A stretch of DNA of 64,000 bases from Rhodamnia argentea (Eukaryota > Streptophyta > Magnoliopsida > Myrtales > Myrtaceae), in the NCBI RefSeq assembly GCF_020921035.1, contig NC_063157.1, positions 12,250,001 through 12,314,000 on the forward strand. Reading direction: 5' to 3'. The translations under genes were made by a program, and so were the position numbers. The notes under the pieces were generated by a model, which made no database searches, was not told where the DNA came from, and was given only the letters and a program-made list of their open reading frames with translations. Shown one piece after another: positions 10,378 through 22,989 of this stretch (position 1 is the stretch's first letter; each line of letters begins with the position of its first letter).

Positions 10378-13300
10378 GAGAGAATTCTTCCAACAAGATG
10401 CCAAATGATTGCCAAGGATCCAACCAAATATGAGGTCTTCCTACCATCGCCACAGCACCTTAACAGAGCGCTTCAATTCTTGTCTTCATTTGAGCAGTTT
10501 CCTCCAAGTGTAAGAGGAAGTAGCTGAAGGCTTAATACTCCAAAAGCTATTATGCTCAATCTTCAATCAGAAACATCCAGATTAGCTTCATACAGTCAAA
10601 TCAGTTCCCTCCTTATACAAACCAGATAGATAAGGTTTCGAGTATCCATCATGTTGATGGATCCTTTCTCGACGGTTTTCTAGTTTAAATAAAATCTTTC
10701 ATTCTTGATTCGAACCAATCCCGATTCAGAGTCGACCATTTCTTTTGACACTCGATCTGAACTTTCATTACGGTTATGGTGCTTTGCCTCCCCTGCGGGA
10801 GGACAGGGTCTCGGCAACAGGCCTCCTCTACCTTTTCATTTTCAGTAAATCACATCTATTGTTTTCATCTTCCCCGTCTCTCCATCATAAATTCAAAGAA
10901 AGATTTGCAGGCAGACTGTTATTGAAGGGGATGAATCAGGCGCAGGGGTCAGCTTCGGATTCGTATAGGTGATATGATAAAGAGCATGTGGGGGGTTTTT
11001 TTCACTTCCCTGTTGGGTAATGGGTTCTTGAATATTCTCAGGTTCCGATTGTCGACAAAAAAAAACCAGCTAAGTGATTTTTTTTCTTCCTCCAATAGGT
11101 TAAGCAGTAAGTTTTTGCAAAGTCCAACAGGCATTACTAGCATGTCTATGGTACCTGTGGAATCAACTGTATGCGATTCGGTGAAACTTTGTGGGTTTGG
11201 TGTAGTGAGAGAAAACAAGTAGCTACTGATTTATGAAAACGACACAATTGTTGGTGGTGTGGCTCCCTGAGTAATGCCATTTACAAAATATCCTTTGTTT
11301 TCTCTCATCAGCCATCTTGATAAGGCCTAGATATGTGCCGAAGTCATTGAATGGGCTCTTCGCCAATTAATGAAACTCTCCATGGAAGGGCCTTGCGAGA
11401 TTCCTGTTGAGGAGAAGTCGGTCCGCTTGGCGATATTTAAGCGAGTTTTGCATGCGGTCCCATTATCTTCGCTCCTCTTCAGCAGCCTTTGTTCTCTCAT
11501 CAGCCCTGTCCACGAGAAGGAGCTCAATAACTGAAGTCTACCAGTAAATGAGAACCTTTTGGGCACTCCAACTTGTCACCCTGCTTAGACTTGTGGAAGA
11601 CCCAATTAACCTCACAGTGAGTTTAAAACCACTGATATGGACCAACTCCTCCGGGGGAACACCTTGAAATACCATAAGTATAAAGATCTGTCTTTTGTGG
11701 GTTTAAGTTTAAATCCAAACATTTTATAGAACTTAATCAATCAAGACATAGTTAGCAGATCATAAATGCGATGACTTATCTAAAGGCTCGGATGAAAAAC
11801 ATGCCTAAGAGCACTCGCTATTTGAGAAAATTTAGTGAACGAATGGAAAGAAATGAAATCAGATTTTGATACGTGAATTCACTTCCTTTAAGGAATTATT
11901 TTCTCTACGATGTTGCTAATGGTTATCAGCAAAAATTCCTCCATGATACAACTAATTCTCGAACGAGAATATTATATAGCAATTCTAATTTTTCTTAAAT
12001 AACTCTCAAAGAGAAACAGTTGCAAAAGATGAGTGTATGTCTTTGAAAAGAAACAAAAATGGGAGTTGTGACTCAGAATATGCATGCTATTCCAAAAAAA
12101 CTTAATTTCGGACGCAGCTCTTCATTGTCCAAAAACGGTTAATTCAAACACACTTATTCATGTCCGAATAACTGTAAATTTGGACACACCATTCCGAACA
12201 GAGGTTGTAAGAGCCTCTAATAACCATAAGATATAATTAAATAATTAAAAATTAGTAAAAAATAACCACACCTTCTACGTGAACATCCGTACTGTTTCGT
12301 TAGGATATAATCGCGGAATGTTTAGTGCACTTAATAATCGCGGATCCGCATGTGAGGATAGTAGGGTGTAGTCCACTTAGCTCATCTCTTCATTTGAAGA
12401 ACTATAATAGACTTCCACTAACAAAATGTTTTATACTTTTTCATCTTTTCTACGTGAAAAAGAAAAAATGCACTCTTTATTTACGAACAAAGATCAGCAC
12501 TCGCTGGCAGCGATTGCCCACCTGTCTTTGAAGAAGGGAATCGGCTCAAAACAAAGGATTTAAGTGGCGTCAGTTTCTGACATGATGGTGGCTTTTCAGT
12601 GACATGTCCATTTGAGCTGCCCAGGCGGGGACCGGAGAAAGCGTCATTTGTTGTTTTTGAATACGAGTGAACGTGCCGTGGAGGTTTCACACTGTTGTCT
12701 CTCTGCTCCTTAGTCTGGAGCAAAAGACCTCTTCCGGATGAGAAAAGTAAAATTGTTCTCGTAAAGTAATTAGATATTAAGCAGCGCTTTCATCTGGCAG
12801 TTTAAACTTTTAAAACGGTGATCCCACAAAATTTCATATGATATCAAAGTATGAGGCTCCGAGTTTGAATATTTTTCAAGCTTCATTTGCCTTTCTAAAT
12901 TAAATCTGTCAATGCCTAGTACTTGACAGAAAGATCATACTAACACCTTAAACTTTTAAAATAGTTGGCAGTGGCTTTTAACGATCACCCTACGTTTCCA
13001 TAAACGAAGTATGGTGCCGAGTTTTGACCAACTCGACAAATGTAGGCTTAGTTCTCCTTTTGTTTCCACTATAATGAAGACGCCTCCGATTGAACACCCA
13101 CGAACTATAGCACATGAACGACAAGAATTGACAAATTTCCCCGCTATTTGATGTCTTCTAGTTTATGCCTTAGGAACTTGAGACAAGTTTTCCATTAATG
13201 GGTGATCACAACATATTCGTAGGCTAAACTAGAGGCCCCAGTTACCTTATTTCACGTAAAACTGAGTAATGTCTCTTGACTCTTCTGTTTAGACAGCATT

Positions 13301-13640
13301 TGAAACACAAATCTTAATCAATGTCTTCTTGAAGATTGAGTTTGACCGTTTATCAGCACAAGCTCAACATCAGCCTCGTGATATCAGAGTTCTAGAACTC
13401 GATTCTTGTGGCAAACTGGAACGCATTAGGTCCAACTCTATGTGAGATGTTCTTTGTTCTTGATGTGTATGATTAGATTAGGTTGTTCCAGTTTCATTTT
13501 CCATTTATTTATTCATTGTGGTTTGTGAAAAGCCCAAATCTCTCATTTTTATGGGTAGTGTCATTTCCATCAATGAACCAACATTGTCAAATTCTGGTTA
13601 TAAGCTTCTAATAGCATTAACCCGAAAAAAATAAAAAGGG
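10378..13640. other. intergenic DNA with no gene recognised
   Basis: There are only short overlapping reading frames on both strands, none with a domain, splice pattern or compositional support. A few A/T-rich palindromic stretches occur. I see no RNA gene. Confidence 0.4.
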
Positions 13641-14155
13641 GTTAATAGCATGAAAAATTTCAAACTGGTACACCTGTGATAAATTTACCCCAAACTAAGT
13701 TTTTGACCAAGAAAAATATCAAATTGGTACACTTGTGACAAATTTACCTACGTTATATTTTATTAAATTCTTGTCAAATTGCTAAGTTGGATGACACGTG
13801 GCGGTTGATGGAGTACCGGTTTGGGGTTTTTATTCTCCGTTTGTCACAAGTATACCGATTTGGAGTTACTAATAGATGGTAAACTTGTCACAACTGTACC
13901 AATTTGAGGTTTTTGGCAGTCAATGTTGGGGTAAATTTGCCATAAGTGTACCAATTTGAGATTTCTCGTGGCCAAAAAATTGATTTGGGTTAAACTTATC
14001 ACGGGAGTACCATTTTGAGGTTTTTCATGATGAAAAAATTAGTTTGGGGTAAATTTGTCACAGTGTATCGGTTTGAGGTTTTTCGTAATTAAAAAATTAA
14101 TTTGAGAGTAAATTTGTCACGGGTGTACTAATTTGAAATTTTCATGGTATTAGCT
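13641..14155. mobile_element. MITE with long terminal inverted repeats and repetitive interior
   Basis: The left end (TTAATAGCATGAAAAATTTC) matches the reverse complement of the right end (CTAATACCATGAAAATTTC), and the similarity continues for about 45 bases. The interior is built of diverged copies of a roughly 40-60 bp unit containing AAATTTGTCACAAGTGTACC and TTTGAGGTTTTT, in both orientations. It is non-coding. I could not define a target duplication because both flanks are A-rich. Confidence 0.7.
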
Positions 14156-15282
14156 TAAAAAAAAAAGATGGGGACCGGGTTTGAGTTAGAGAAAGCACAC
14201 ATCCCTTATGATTCGGTTCGGGTCGCGTAGTATGCTTTATTTCGGATGAAATAGTCCAATTAAAAAAAAAAAAGAGAGTACGCTGAGATCTTCGAGGCGC
14301 GCAAAATCAATCAAAATTCAGTACTTGAAAACACCCACGGGAAAGATTGCAAATGCTTCTATAATCTGCTTATCATCAAACCAGCTGAGTTCTGAATATT
14401 TTGTTACCTTTATAGAAGCATAAACTAGCAGTAGATGACATTGATAGGTTTCATCATCATACATGTGACCCTTTCCAATTTGCGTTGTCTGTATTTGGGA
14501 TTCAGCTGGATTAGATCAAATGGCGAAATGCGCCATAGTGTCGAACCTTGTCTCGACTGTGTCCAGTTTGGAAGGAAAATGACTCCTCAGGTGCCCGCTC
14601 TACGGGAGTTGTTCCAACCTAGTGCAGCTTCTGCATGTATTTTATGGGGCCGTCTCGCTGTCGTGCATGAAGCTCTTCTCGGCTTGCCAGTGTCTCGTGG
14701 CTCGACTGTACGGAATAGACATGTCGATGAGCAAAGAGAAGGGACCGAGACGGAACAAGGCCGAATCGGAGTAAATTCCTTTTGTCACCGTCCGGATATT
14801 TGAATTACACACCGATCACTTTATGAAGGATGTAGTGGGGCTTCCTTTGGAGCTTTCTGTTCGACATCTCCTTCCTCCTTGTTGCGACGCAGACCATGTT
14901 TGGCCGGAAGAAATGGAAGAGAAAGGGACAGATGATGCAAAAATTACCCGCAGGGTGACAAAATCTGCCATCATTATGTGATGATTGGTTAGATCTCGAA
15001 TTCCCTCTCTTCTTCTTATCTCCTTCATCTGCAGTCAAGAGGAGAGTTGATCTTCTAGGGACCGACTGGAGTTGTTTTGTTGTGGGGGGGGGGGACCGTA
15101 TGTTGTGATCCGAGGCAGGCACGGACTTAGTAGAGGTAGCAAATTGAGAGAGAGAGAGAGAGATCGTGGCCACGGCCGTTGGCCACGTCGTCCACATCGG
15201 TAAATCTCTCTGTTGACATTGCATGAAGTTGCAGTAGCTCTCTTTGGTGATGTTGCTGGCAATCTGTTGTAGACTAGAATAT
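14156..15282. other. intergenic DNA with no gene recognised
   Basis: This contains a run of ten G at about 15086-15096 and a short GA repeat at about 15148-15163. Reading frames of 120-140 codons occur but lack any recognisable domain and look accidental. Confidence 0.35.
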
Positions 15283-16350
15283 CACATAAAGAGGGTGAAT
15301 GTGTGGTTTTGACTTAACTTGAAAAATTAATGCTAAAATAAAACAATCAAGTTGAGTGTCAACCAAATTGACCGATAACAGAGTCTGACCTATATTAGTG
15401 ACGTGATGATATTCGGCAATGTGCAATATTCGAGATAGAGAAAACAACACCTAAAGTTTATAGTGGTCCGGCGTTGTGCAAGTCTGCTCCACTCTCCTAA
15501 GCTTGCCTAGTGGTTGGATTCCGCTAAATAATCAATGAGATGTTACAAGAATGAGTGACAATACTCAAGTTTGATGGAGCTCTCTATCTCACAAGATCAC
15601 TCTATCGGTGTTTCTCACGGATTAGAATTGAAGCTCACAATAGGCAAATATGTATGATTGAAATTCTCTTTGAACTTTGAAAGTTTTCTCTGCTCTCTTC
15701 AACATCAAATTCTTTGTAAATACTCTTTCATTTCCCAAACTAAACGTTGGACAGTCTTCAGAGGATAATTTTCCAATCAACCCGTTGGACGAAATTGCCA
15801 AAAAAAGATTGAGTAGCCATTTCAAAAAAGAAATTAGTGATTGTGCATACAATAAAATCTTAATTTTTATAAGTAGAGTTCTTCATATAAGGAAAGTAGG
15901 TTGCCTTGATGATGATTGCCAATCAAATCTAGATGTTTACGATTATGATTACGTAGTGAAAATGATGATCAATCGAATCTTTCTATATAGGAATTCCGAG
16001 CCAGCATACTAGTTGTGGCGATATAAGTAGTGGAGTATAAATCTGAAAAGATATCGTTGAATCTGAATAGGCTTAGCTGTCGCATAAAGTTCGAAGATAT
16101 CAACTCCTTTAGGGTATTATCCATACTGTTACTTTGATTATAATTCAAACATTCTTCGTTAGAAGAGTAACATCCGAAAGACAAATACTTCAGATTCTAG
16201 ATAAACTAAGAATAGTTTTGTCATCTTCAAAATATGTATTGGGAGCTTTCCTCAACACAACTCACCAATGCCCATGGCTCAAAGATGTAGTTGGTGGTAT
16301 CTCTCTCTTGATTGAAATGGTTGCTTGATGGTTGGATCAAGCTCGGCATC
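15283..16350. repeat. LTR-retroelement-like non-coding repeat
   Basis: It opens with AGAGGGTGAATGTGTGGTTT and contains GTGGTCCGGCGTTGTGCAAG followed by a CTCCACTCTCCTAAGC segment. This wording resembles a dispersed plant Copia-type LTR or leader repeat that I recognise from other genomes. No pol or gag is detectable and the ends are uncertain. Confidence 0.4.
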
Positions 16351-17040
16351 CATTGACAGTTAGCACTCAAGCATGGCATTACAAGCTCGTGCTTGTGACC
16401 AAGTTGAGAGAGGGAGAGGAGAGAGAGAGAGAGAGAGAGAGAGTAGTTCAGAGAGGGAGGTGATCACTTGGCAACAGCTCAGTCACATAGATCGTTCAAC
16501 GGCTACGACGACTCGTCGTTGGTGGCTGCGAGAGACGTTGCAAATCTTTAAGGTGGATTTGCAACGAGCCAAAGACTCCGTTTTTGACTTTTTTTTGCAT
16601 ATTTTATTTTTCTTTATAAAGTTTAGGTATGCTTTCTTAATTATTATAACAAAAACATCCTTCCATTTTCCTTTTCAAAAAATATATGTGCAGTAAAGGA
16701 TTGTTTAACTAATTAGATTAAATTTCTAGCACCAAGAGAAATAACAGGAGATTTTTTTTTTCTGTTTTGTTTTGGTATGCTATTTTCCATATATAGGAGG
16801 ACAAATTGTTAATAATTGGTGTTCGGGTTGGGTCTGTGTTGGGTCAAGTGGGATATGAATCGCTAGAATTGTAATGTATAAAATGGGCCGATATGAGGTA
16901 AATTTGTCAATTTGGGTCATATGCATTTTCGAACCATCCAAATCTGACCTGACTCGAGCCACACCCGTTGGACCGGTCTAATTATCACGTAGTTCGTACA
17001 TGTGAATAATATTCACATGGGTATCATGAGAAATGAATCA
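16351..17040. other. intergenic DNA with GA microsatellite
   Basis: A (GA)n microsatellite lies at about 16418-16442. The rest is AT-rich and shows no gene. Confidence 0.4.
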
Positions 17041-17560
17041 AAATTAGCTTTCGTAAATAAATTCATTTGCCCATGTGAAGATTAATGAGTGTAGGACTTG
17101 AGATTTTCCGCAATCTTATTGAAGGTAACCAATCCCAATACATACGCAGCGGAAATACTTAGAATTAACATGCCCTAGAATCATCTTGAATCATTGATCG
17201 GAGAAGTATATCACGTAGAACGAACATACCTCCATAGCTATAGATTAAGAGCCTCAAGACACAGGTGAGAGAGAATTTGAATCCGACGAACACTTATTCT
17301 TCAAAAGAAAACCACTTGAGAGTTTTTGAGAGGGTTTTCCTTACGATGGATTAGAACATCATACGTTATGTCCAAGAGAATATATTATCTGCTCTCTCTT
17401 GGAATTAAATAGGAAATAAATCTCCTATAATTGCAATCAATTAAGAATTGCCGTTTTGGTCTTCCTCTATATGTTAACTGATATCATATATTGAAAGCAA
17501 TTTCGAATTTTCTCTTTATGGATGCAATTAATTCCAACACTTAATAAAGCCGACTCGAAC
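17041..17560. repeat. dispersed retroelement-like repeat, copy 1
   Basis: It shares the ordered blocks AAGAGCC, AGTGAGAGA, TCCG, AGAGTTTTTGAGAG-like and GGAAATAAATCTCC...TTGCAATCAATTA with 50020-50400. The GCAGCGGAAAT word near 17145 is common near LTR ends of plant Copia elements. No coding domain is visible. Confidence 0.4.
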
Positions 17561-18334
17561 ACAGTTTTATCAGGACAAATTAATGATATTAAAAAAGTAG
17601 ATGAACTTCTAAGGTTTTCTTGGATGAAGCAGTTGGAAATGCCCCGATTGCCTTGTCATGCACTTCCCCGAAGCGAATTAACGTTCTAACGTGAACTAGG
17701 AGATCAATGTTCATTTCTGATACCGCCTATGCGCAAATTCAGCTTGGGCAAGTTCACCGTATGGATAGACAAGGAGAGGAATTGAAAGCTCGAGTCCGGT
17801 CGAGGATGCAAGGGCCGCGAAATGAACTCACCGGACCATCTTTGGCTGGGAAAGGAAGAACATATTCTCTAGTGTGCAATCGGTCTGCAAAAGCATAAAA
17901 GGAAAACGAGTAGCTGTGTAGTGAGCGGCGGAAGCCGACGGACCGACACCGCAACGTACACGAAGCAGCGGATAAGATCGGTCATCTGTGAATAGGACCG
18001 AGGACCGAATCATCACTCGGAGCAAGAAAAGTTGCGAAACGAGCTAAAGAGATCATAATTAGACCCGCGAGATCTTTGTTAGGGAGTCTTTTGAGGCTGT
18101 TGGTAACATGACATCAATTTGCGAAAGGGCAAAGGCTCGGGGACCCCCCCAATGTTTCCTTGCAGGGATCTTTGTTGTTCGAACGACCTTTTCACTTTCA
18201 CTTTCCAGCGTTTTTGAATTGCCATCACTACTTTCTTCTTTCTCTTTTCTTTTTCCGCTTCTCAAGCGACCCCTGAGATGTCCCAAAAAGTATCAGTCCA
18301 GAGAAAAAGCTTAACCAAGATGGACAGCCCTCGT
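17561..18334. other. intergenic DNA with no gene recognised
   Basis: Several short open frames overlap on both strands (17.7-18.3 kb), a sign of base composition and not of genes. Confidence 0.35.
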
Positions 18335-18775
18335 TGCAGTTAGGGGTGAGCAAGATGAGTCGATCGAATTGGAAGCCGCCTAGACACCAAATAAGTCGGT
18401 TCAGTCCAGCTCCCGAGGGCGCCGGTCTGGTCTCCATTTCATAAAATTCAAGCCAGTGATTTTCAAGTTGGTTCTAGAGGGACCAGACCGATTATTTTTT
18501 TTCTTAAATGTAAACTTAATAATCCCCCGGTTATTTTCATTTCTTAAATGCAAACTTAATTTTAATTTAAATTTTGTGCTGCTCATCCCTAGTACTAATC
18601 CATCAATTCCATTGCACTACTCGGGAACCAAACCTAGCGAATTGGTTCGGTCTTAGGACCATCCAGTCCAGTTCCCAAATCCTAGAAATTGGAAACAGAT
18701 CCTTCCGGTCCGATTCCCTATTTATGGATGGGATCCAACCGAATCGAGAACCGATCGCTCCTAATTGTAGCTAAT
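18335..18775. mobile_element. MITE with TTAGGGGTGAGC-type ends
   Basis: The left end reads GTTAGGGGTGAGCAAGATGA and the right end, reversed, reads AATTAGGAGCGATCGGTTCT. An internal copy, reversed as TACTAGGGATGAGCAGC, occurs at 18580-18596. The interior is rich in GGTTCGGT-type words, a widespread plant MITE style. Flanks TTGCAG and TTGTAG may be a diverged target duplication, which is weak. Confidence 0.5.
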
Positions 18776-20302
18776 GAATGATGATAAAGGCGGTACATTT
18801 TTCTCTGTCCCGGCTTTTCTTGAGGTGCACCAAGCGAACCATGCAACACAAAAATCCTGAAATCATCCCTAGTAACGGGGTTTCGGGTCTTTATGGTAAT
18901 CCTTAGAGATTTCTCGTAGATTACTCGTCCTTTCTGGATCAATTCATCTCGCGATTTTTATCATCCTTTTCTTTCCACTCCATCTTACTGATTCCATTGG
19001 TAGAGATCAAATTTTTTTGCAGTGGTTTTACTTCCTAGGTGTGGACACAGTCTCAAAAGCCTGGGGAGCTAGGAGCTCATAATTCAAGGGACATGATTAA
19101 AGGATGCCTTAGCCCCTTTATATGTGTGTACTTACTTTTACCACGCAATTGATTTTTTCTTTTTTGGATGTGGCAAAGAATAAGAAGTCAGGCAAATAAT
19201 GCTTTGTCCAATCAAATTACAACTTAGGAACAAGAGATCCACGTTGCTCTAAGCAATTGCCACATATGAGGAGATTTTGGCATGATGGACAACTATTTCA
19301 ATGTTAAAAAGACCATGTGAATCTTACATTTTTCTCCGGATATGGTTCATAAGCAATGAATGGAAAGGAATGCCTTTGCCTTTGCCTTTGAGATCAGCAG
19401 ACAAGATGGGGTCTCAACCCTCTTTGAAGCCAGATTTCTCCGCCAAAAGCATCATGTGGTTTTGTACCTGAAATGTTTGAAAGGATGTCCATTCAAACCC
19501 ATGAACAACAGCAACAACCGAACATCGAGTGTGGGGGTCAAGTGGTGAAGGCATGTGACTCTTTTCGAGGCGTCCTGAAATCAAACTACAGAAAAACATA
19601 AAGGGTTATGGAATTTTCATTGTAATGTTTCCCGATCACGCGGTGTGTGTGGAGACTCTTATGATAATATCATAGACTCTTCCGATGATTGTTCCTTCCT
19701 ATCCTTTGTTCAATGAAAGAAAAGAAAAGTAATTTTATAGCAACCAACTCGAAAATTATGTTTTATAGTACCGGAAAAGAATTTATGTTATAGCTGATGT
19801 AAATTCGTGCTCTTGCGAGAGCGGTTTACCCGTTATGTAACCAAAATGAACCAAAAGAGAAAATCTAAGCATAGAAACAACTTAAAAGTCAGTGTACCGA
19901 TGAAATTAACGAAGGTGGTTCCATGAACAATTGAAGTTTACGCAGTTCTTTATCATGTGTTAGATACGTGTAATTATTACTGTTTATTATTTTTATTTTC
20001 TAATTCTGATAGAAACATGGGTGTATTCACGCTTTGGGTCGTTTACCGTTGTCAGTAATTATCAATTATACATTCGAACAATTTCGAACTCGCTTTTCAC
20101 AACAGTAAAATATAAATACTTATATATATATATATATTTGTAAATATGTGTGTTAAAACTCTTTGATTAAAGAGTAACCTCCACCAATTAGCAAGGTTCA
20201 ATTCAATCTAATTTACGTGAATGATTTTTCTATAAATTCCAACTAGCTGTAGATTAGTTGGTAAGAAGTGCGATTAAAGTTGGATTGAAAATCGAATCTA
20301 AA
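18776..20302. other. intergenic DNA with no gene recognised
   Basis: AT-rich DNA with a (TA)n tract near 20120-20137 and no supported coding region. Confidence 0.4.
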
Positions 20303-20830
20303 GCTCTGTTTTTTTTTTTTTTGCGGAAAATGTGTCGTTTTTGAAAAAAAAATCGAAAAGTCATTTTTCAGAAAAATGACAAAATTTTCTTGTATTTGGC
20401 TGAGACTTGAAAATGAACTAGAAATTTTTTTTCCATCATTTGATAAGGAAAATATCATTTGATTTTTGGCGTTGTCATTTGGTCAAAAATTGCCGACGTA
20501 GACCTAGCCGTTCTACGTAGCATGGCTGATGCTAACTTGAAAATTTTTTGTAATTTTTAAAAGTTGATTTTCAATAATTTTTTTTTGAATATTTTAATAG
20601 TTTTTTCTTCCTTTTTTTTCAATTTCTTTTTCCTTTTTCTCTTCCTCCGCTGCCCACCGGGCCTCGGCGACAGGCCATAGGCAAGGGCCGACCTTGCCGA
20701 GATCCGATAAGGCTCGAGTTCGCCGAATCCTAAAGAGGCTCTTACGTTGATTGATTTTCTTAAGCGATCCAAATGTCGAAAAATGAGGGAAATGTTTCCC
20801 GGAAAATATTTTTCACGAAACAAACCGAGC
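20303..20830. mobile_element. MITE-like element, same style as 5725-6331
   Basis: The left end (GCTCTGTTT, then GCGGAAAATG) pairs with the reversed right end (GCTCGGTTTGTTTCGTGAAA). The interior repeats the house pattern: pyrimidine tract (20595-20650), GC-rich core with CCTCGGCGACAGG and GCCTATG-like words (20650-20720), then AT-rich DNA. The AAAATATTTTTCACGAAACA end is shared with the 5725-6331 element. Confidence 0.6.
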
Positions 20831-22089
20831 ATAATAATGTGAATTTGAGTTTTGAGCTGAATTACCCTATTTCTTTGGGTTCCTCTCGTTATGTTGACCA
20901 TGGAAATGAAGTGTATCATTAGATTTAAACGAGTCACAATAGAAGTAGGTGCTAGGTAGTGATAGGGGGAGAGACAAGAGTACGGCTCCTGAGAAACGCT
21001 ATTCGAAAAAAACTTGAATTGCATTTATTTCGAAAGCCCGAAAGCGCTCATCACCCTCTATCATCTACGATAATAATCGAGTAAATTACTTCAACGTCGC
21101 TTCAATATTTTCATCTTTATTTCCCCAATAATTTTGTTCGGCTCGACTACTTTACTGTTCATTAAGAAGCCGTGGACCATCTCTATCTAAAGTTTTAATC
21201 CATCTCCTATCAATATCAATACACTTGCATTGAATGAACCGGGAATTTCTGAATTGTCGACTAATGTTATAGCCAAGCCACCCTTCAAATTATTGTGGGG
21301 CTCACTCTCGAAGCCGAATCACTAATCAAAGAACACATGAGACTCAAGGAAAGCTAGTGAAATTATTAGCCCCCTTGTCAATTTCTCCTCAATCGATATC
21401 AGCCCCTCAAATTTCTTTTTCTTCTTTTGGGTGGGGGGGTGTTTTGCTTTTTTTGTTATCATTCTGCTTGGAAAAAGCAGAAAAATATATCATTACTATT
21501 CTCACATTTTATCCACAATTGTCGCGCTCCTCTCTTTCCATCATTACGCCAATGTTCCCTTCTTCTACTTTCTTTTGGGGCATCGTTAAACGCTGATTTT
21601 TTTTTTTTTAGAGGTGATCGGTTCCAAGATGATTAGGTGTCAGAACATGAACCCGAAAACAGACCCGTCAATGTCGAATTCTTGGTTTTTGGAACAGGAA
21701 GCCGTCGTGGAACCGAAGAAGTATAACTATTAATTTTGAGAAACATATCATGCGAACAATTTGTGGTACAATTGTTATGGATATTCTAACCTTCTCAGGT
21801 TCGAAACCTCTCTTTAACATCTCTAAATTTGTTTAGACAAGGTAAAAAAAAGAGCTAAAACATGATTTTACATCGATTCCTTGTTATAAAAAAAACCGGG
21901 TACTGAATTGGCAAAGGCTGGTTCCCATTTATTTACTTAGGAACTTACTCGGTCTCGATTTGTACTAGCCGGAAACCAATCGGGTAAGGAAAGTTCGGTT
22001 TCCGGGTAAAATAAACCGGCCCGGTTTCTCTTTTCAGTTTAATTTATAGGTCCTCTCTATCAGTGTAAATAAATGAAGTGGTGTTCAAG
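20831..22089. other. intergenic DNA with a likely MITE fragment
   Basis: The part at about 21612-22045 begins GAGGTGATCGGTTCC and ends with CCGGCCCGGTTTCTC, resembling the GGTTCGG-rich element at 18335-18775. Its ends are unclear. No gene is seen. Confidence 0.35.
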
Positions 22090-22254
22090 TTGAACCCAAA
22101 AACGGTTGGTTAGTTGGTACTTCGGGGGGGTGATTCATGTGGGAGTTGCTAATGGTGTGTGAATCCCCAATTGAAGATGAAAGTGCTTTTTATCAAGAAA
22201 TGCGAGTAACTTTGGCAGCATTCTCATTTGTTGACATTAAATTCATGCCGTTTG

Positions 22255-22840
22255 CTTGTCGTCAGCCCTCCGCCGTTTGCTGGTCTCCAATCCTCAGTTG
22301 CCATTCGTCGATCTTCGATCCTCGGCTACCGTTGTCCCGCCCCTGGCTACCCTTCACGGCCCGCAGGTTGCCGTCTGCCTGTCGCCGACGTCCATTTGCC
22401 GATCTTCAATCCTCGATTGTCATTCATCGTTTGCCGTTTGCCGGTCACCGATCTTTAGTCCCCGGCCGCCATTCGTTAATTGCCATCTGACGTCTTCGGT
22501 TCCCAGCGGTCGTTTGGCATTGCCGGTCTCCGGTCCTTGATCGTTGTTCGCCATTTGCCATCTACCAGTCTCTAGTCCCCGCGGGTCGTTCGCTTGTCGT
22601 CGGCCGTCCGTTGGTCATCGGTCTCCGGTTCCCTATTGCCATTTACGGGTTGCCGTCCATTAGTCTCGGGTCCCCCTCGACCGTTCGCTCGTTGTTGGTC
22701 GCCGGTCTCCGGTCCTTGGCCGCCGTTCGCCGTTCATTAGTCTATGGTCCCCGGCTGTAGTTCGCCGGTCATCGGTTGCCATTCACTAGTTGTCGGCCTC
22801 CGGTCCCCGGCTACCGTCGGTTGATCGGCCAACCGTAGAA
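22255..22840. repeat. degenerate GC-rich minisatellite inside a transposon-like repeat
   Basis: The stretch is made of diverged, irregular repeats of words such as CCGGTCTCCGGTCCCCGG, GCCGTTCGCC and GCCATTCG. It leaves three forward frames open at once, so these are not genes. The flank at 22836-22960 (GAAATTTTATGTTGCTATCA, then ATTTCTATTTTGG) matches the flank of the related element at 50815-51250, so this is probably that element's core expanded by slippage. Confidence 0.6.
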
Positions 22841-22989
22841 ATTTTATGTTGCTATCAAATGAATTTCTATTTTGGAAATGGAAATTTTGTGTCGTTATCA
22901 AACACGTGTCTCTCGCTCGAAACTCGTTCGGGGAATAGAAATAAAGATATTTCTAGCCGGAAATATGGCTCGAAAAGAGAGTGATTTTC

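Noticed and set aside
14435..14803. 122-codon open frame
   Set aside because: No domain, no conserved pattern, no splice or promoter context; length is within chance.
22137..22540. three long overlapping forward frames
   Set aside because: All three come from the GC-rich minisatellite, which lacks stop codons by composition.
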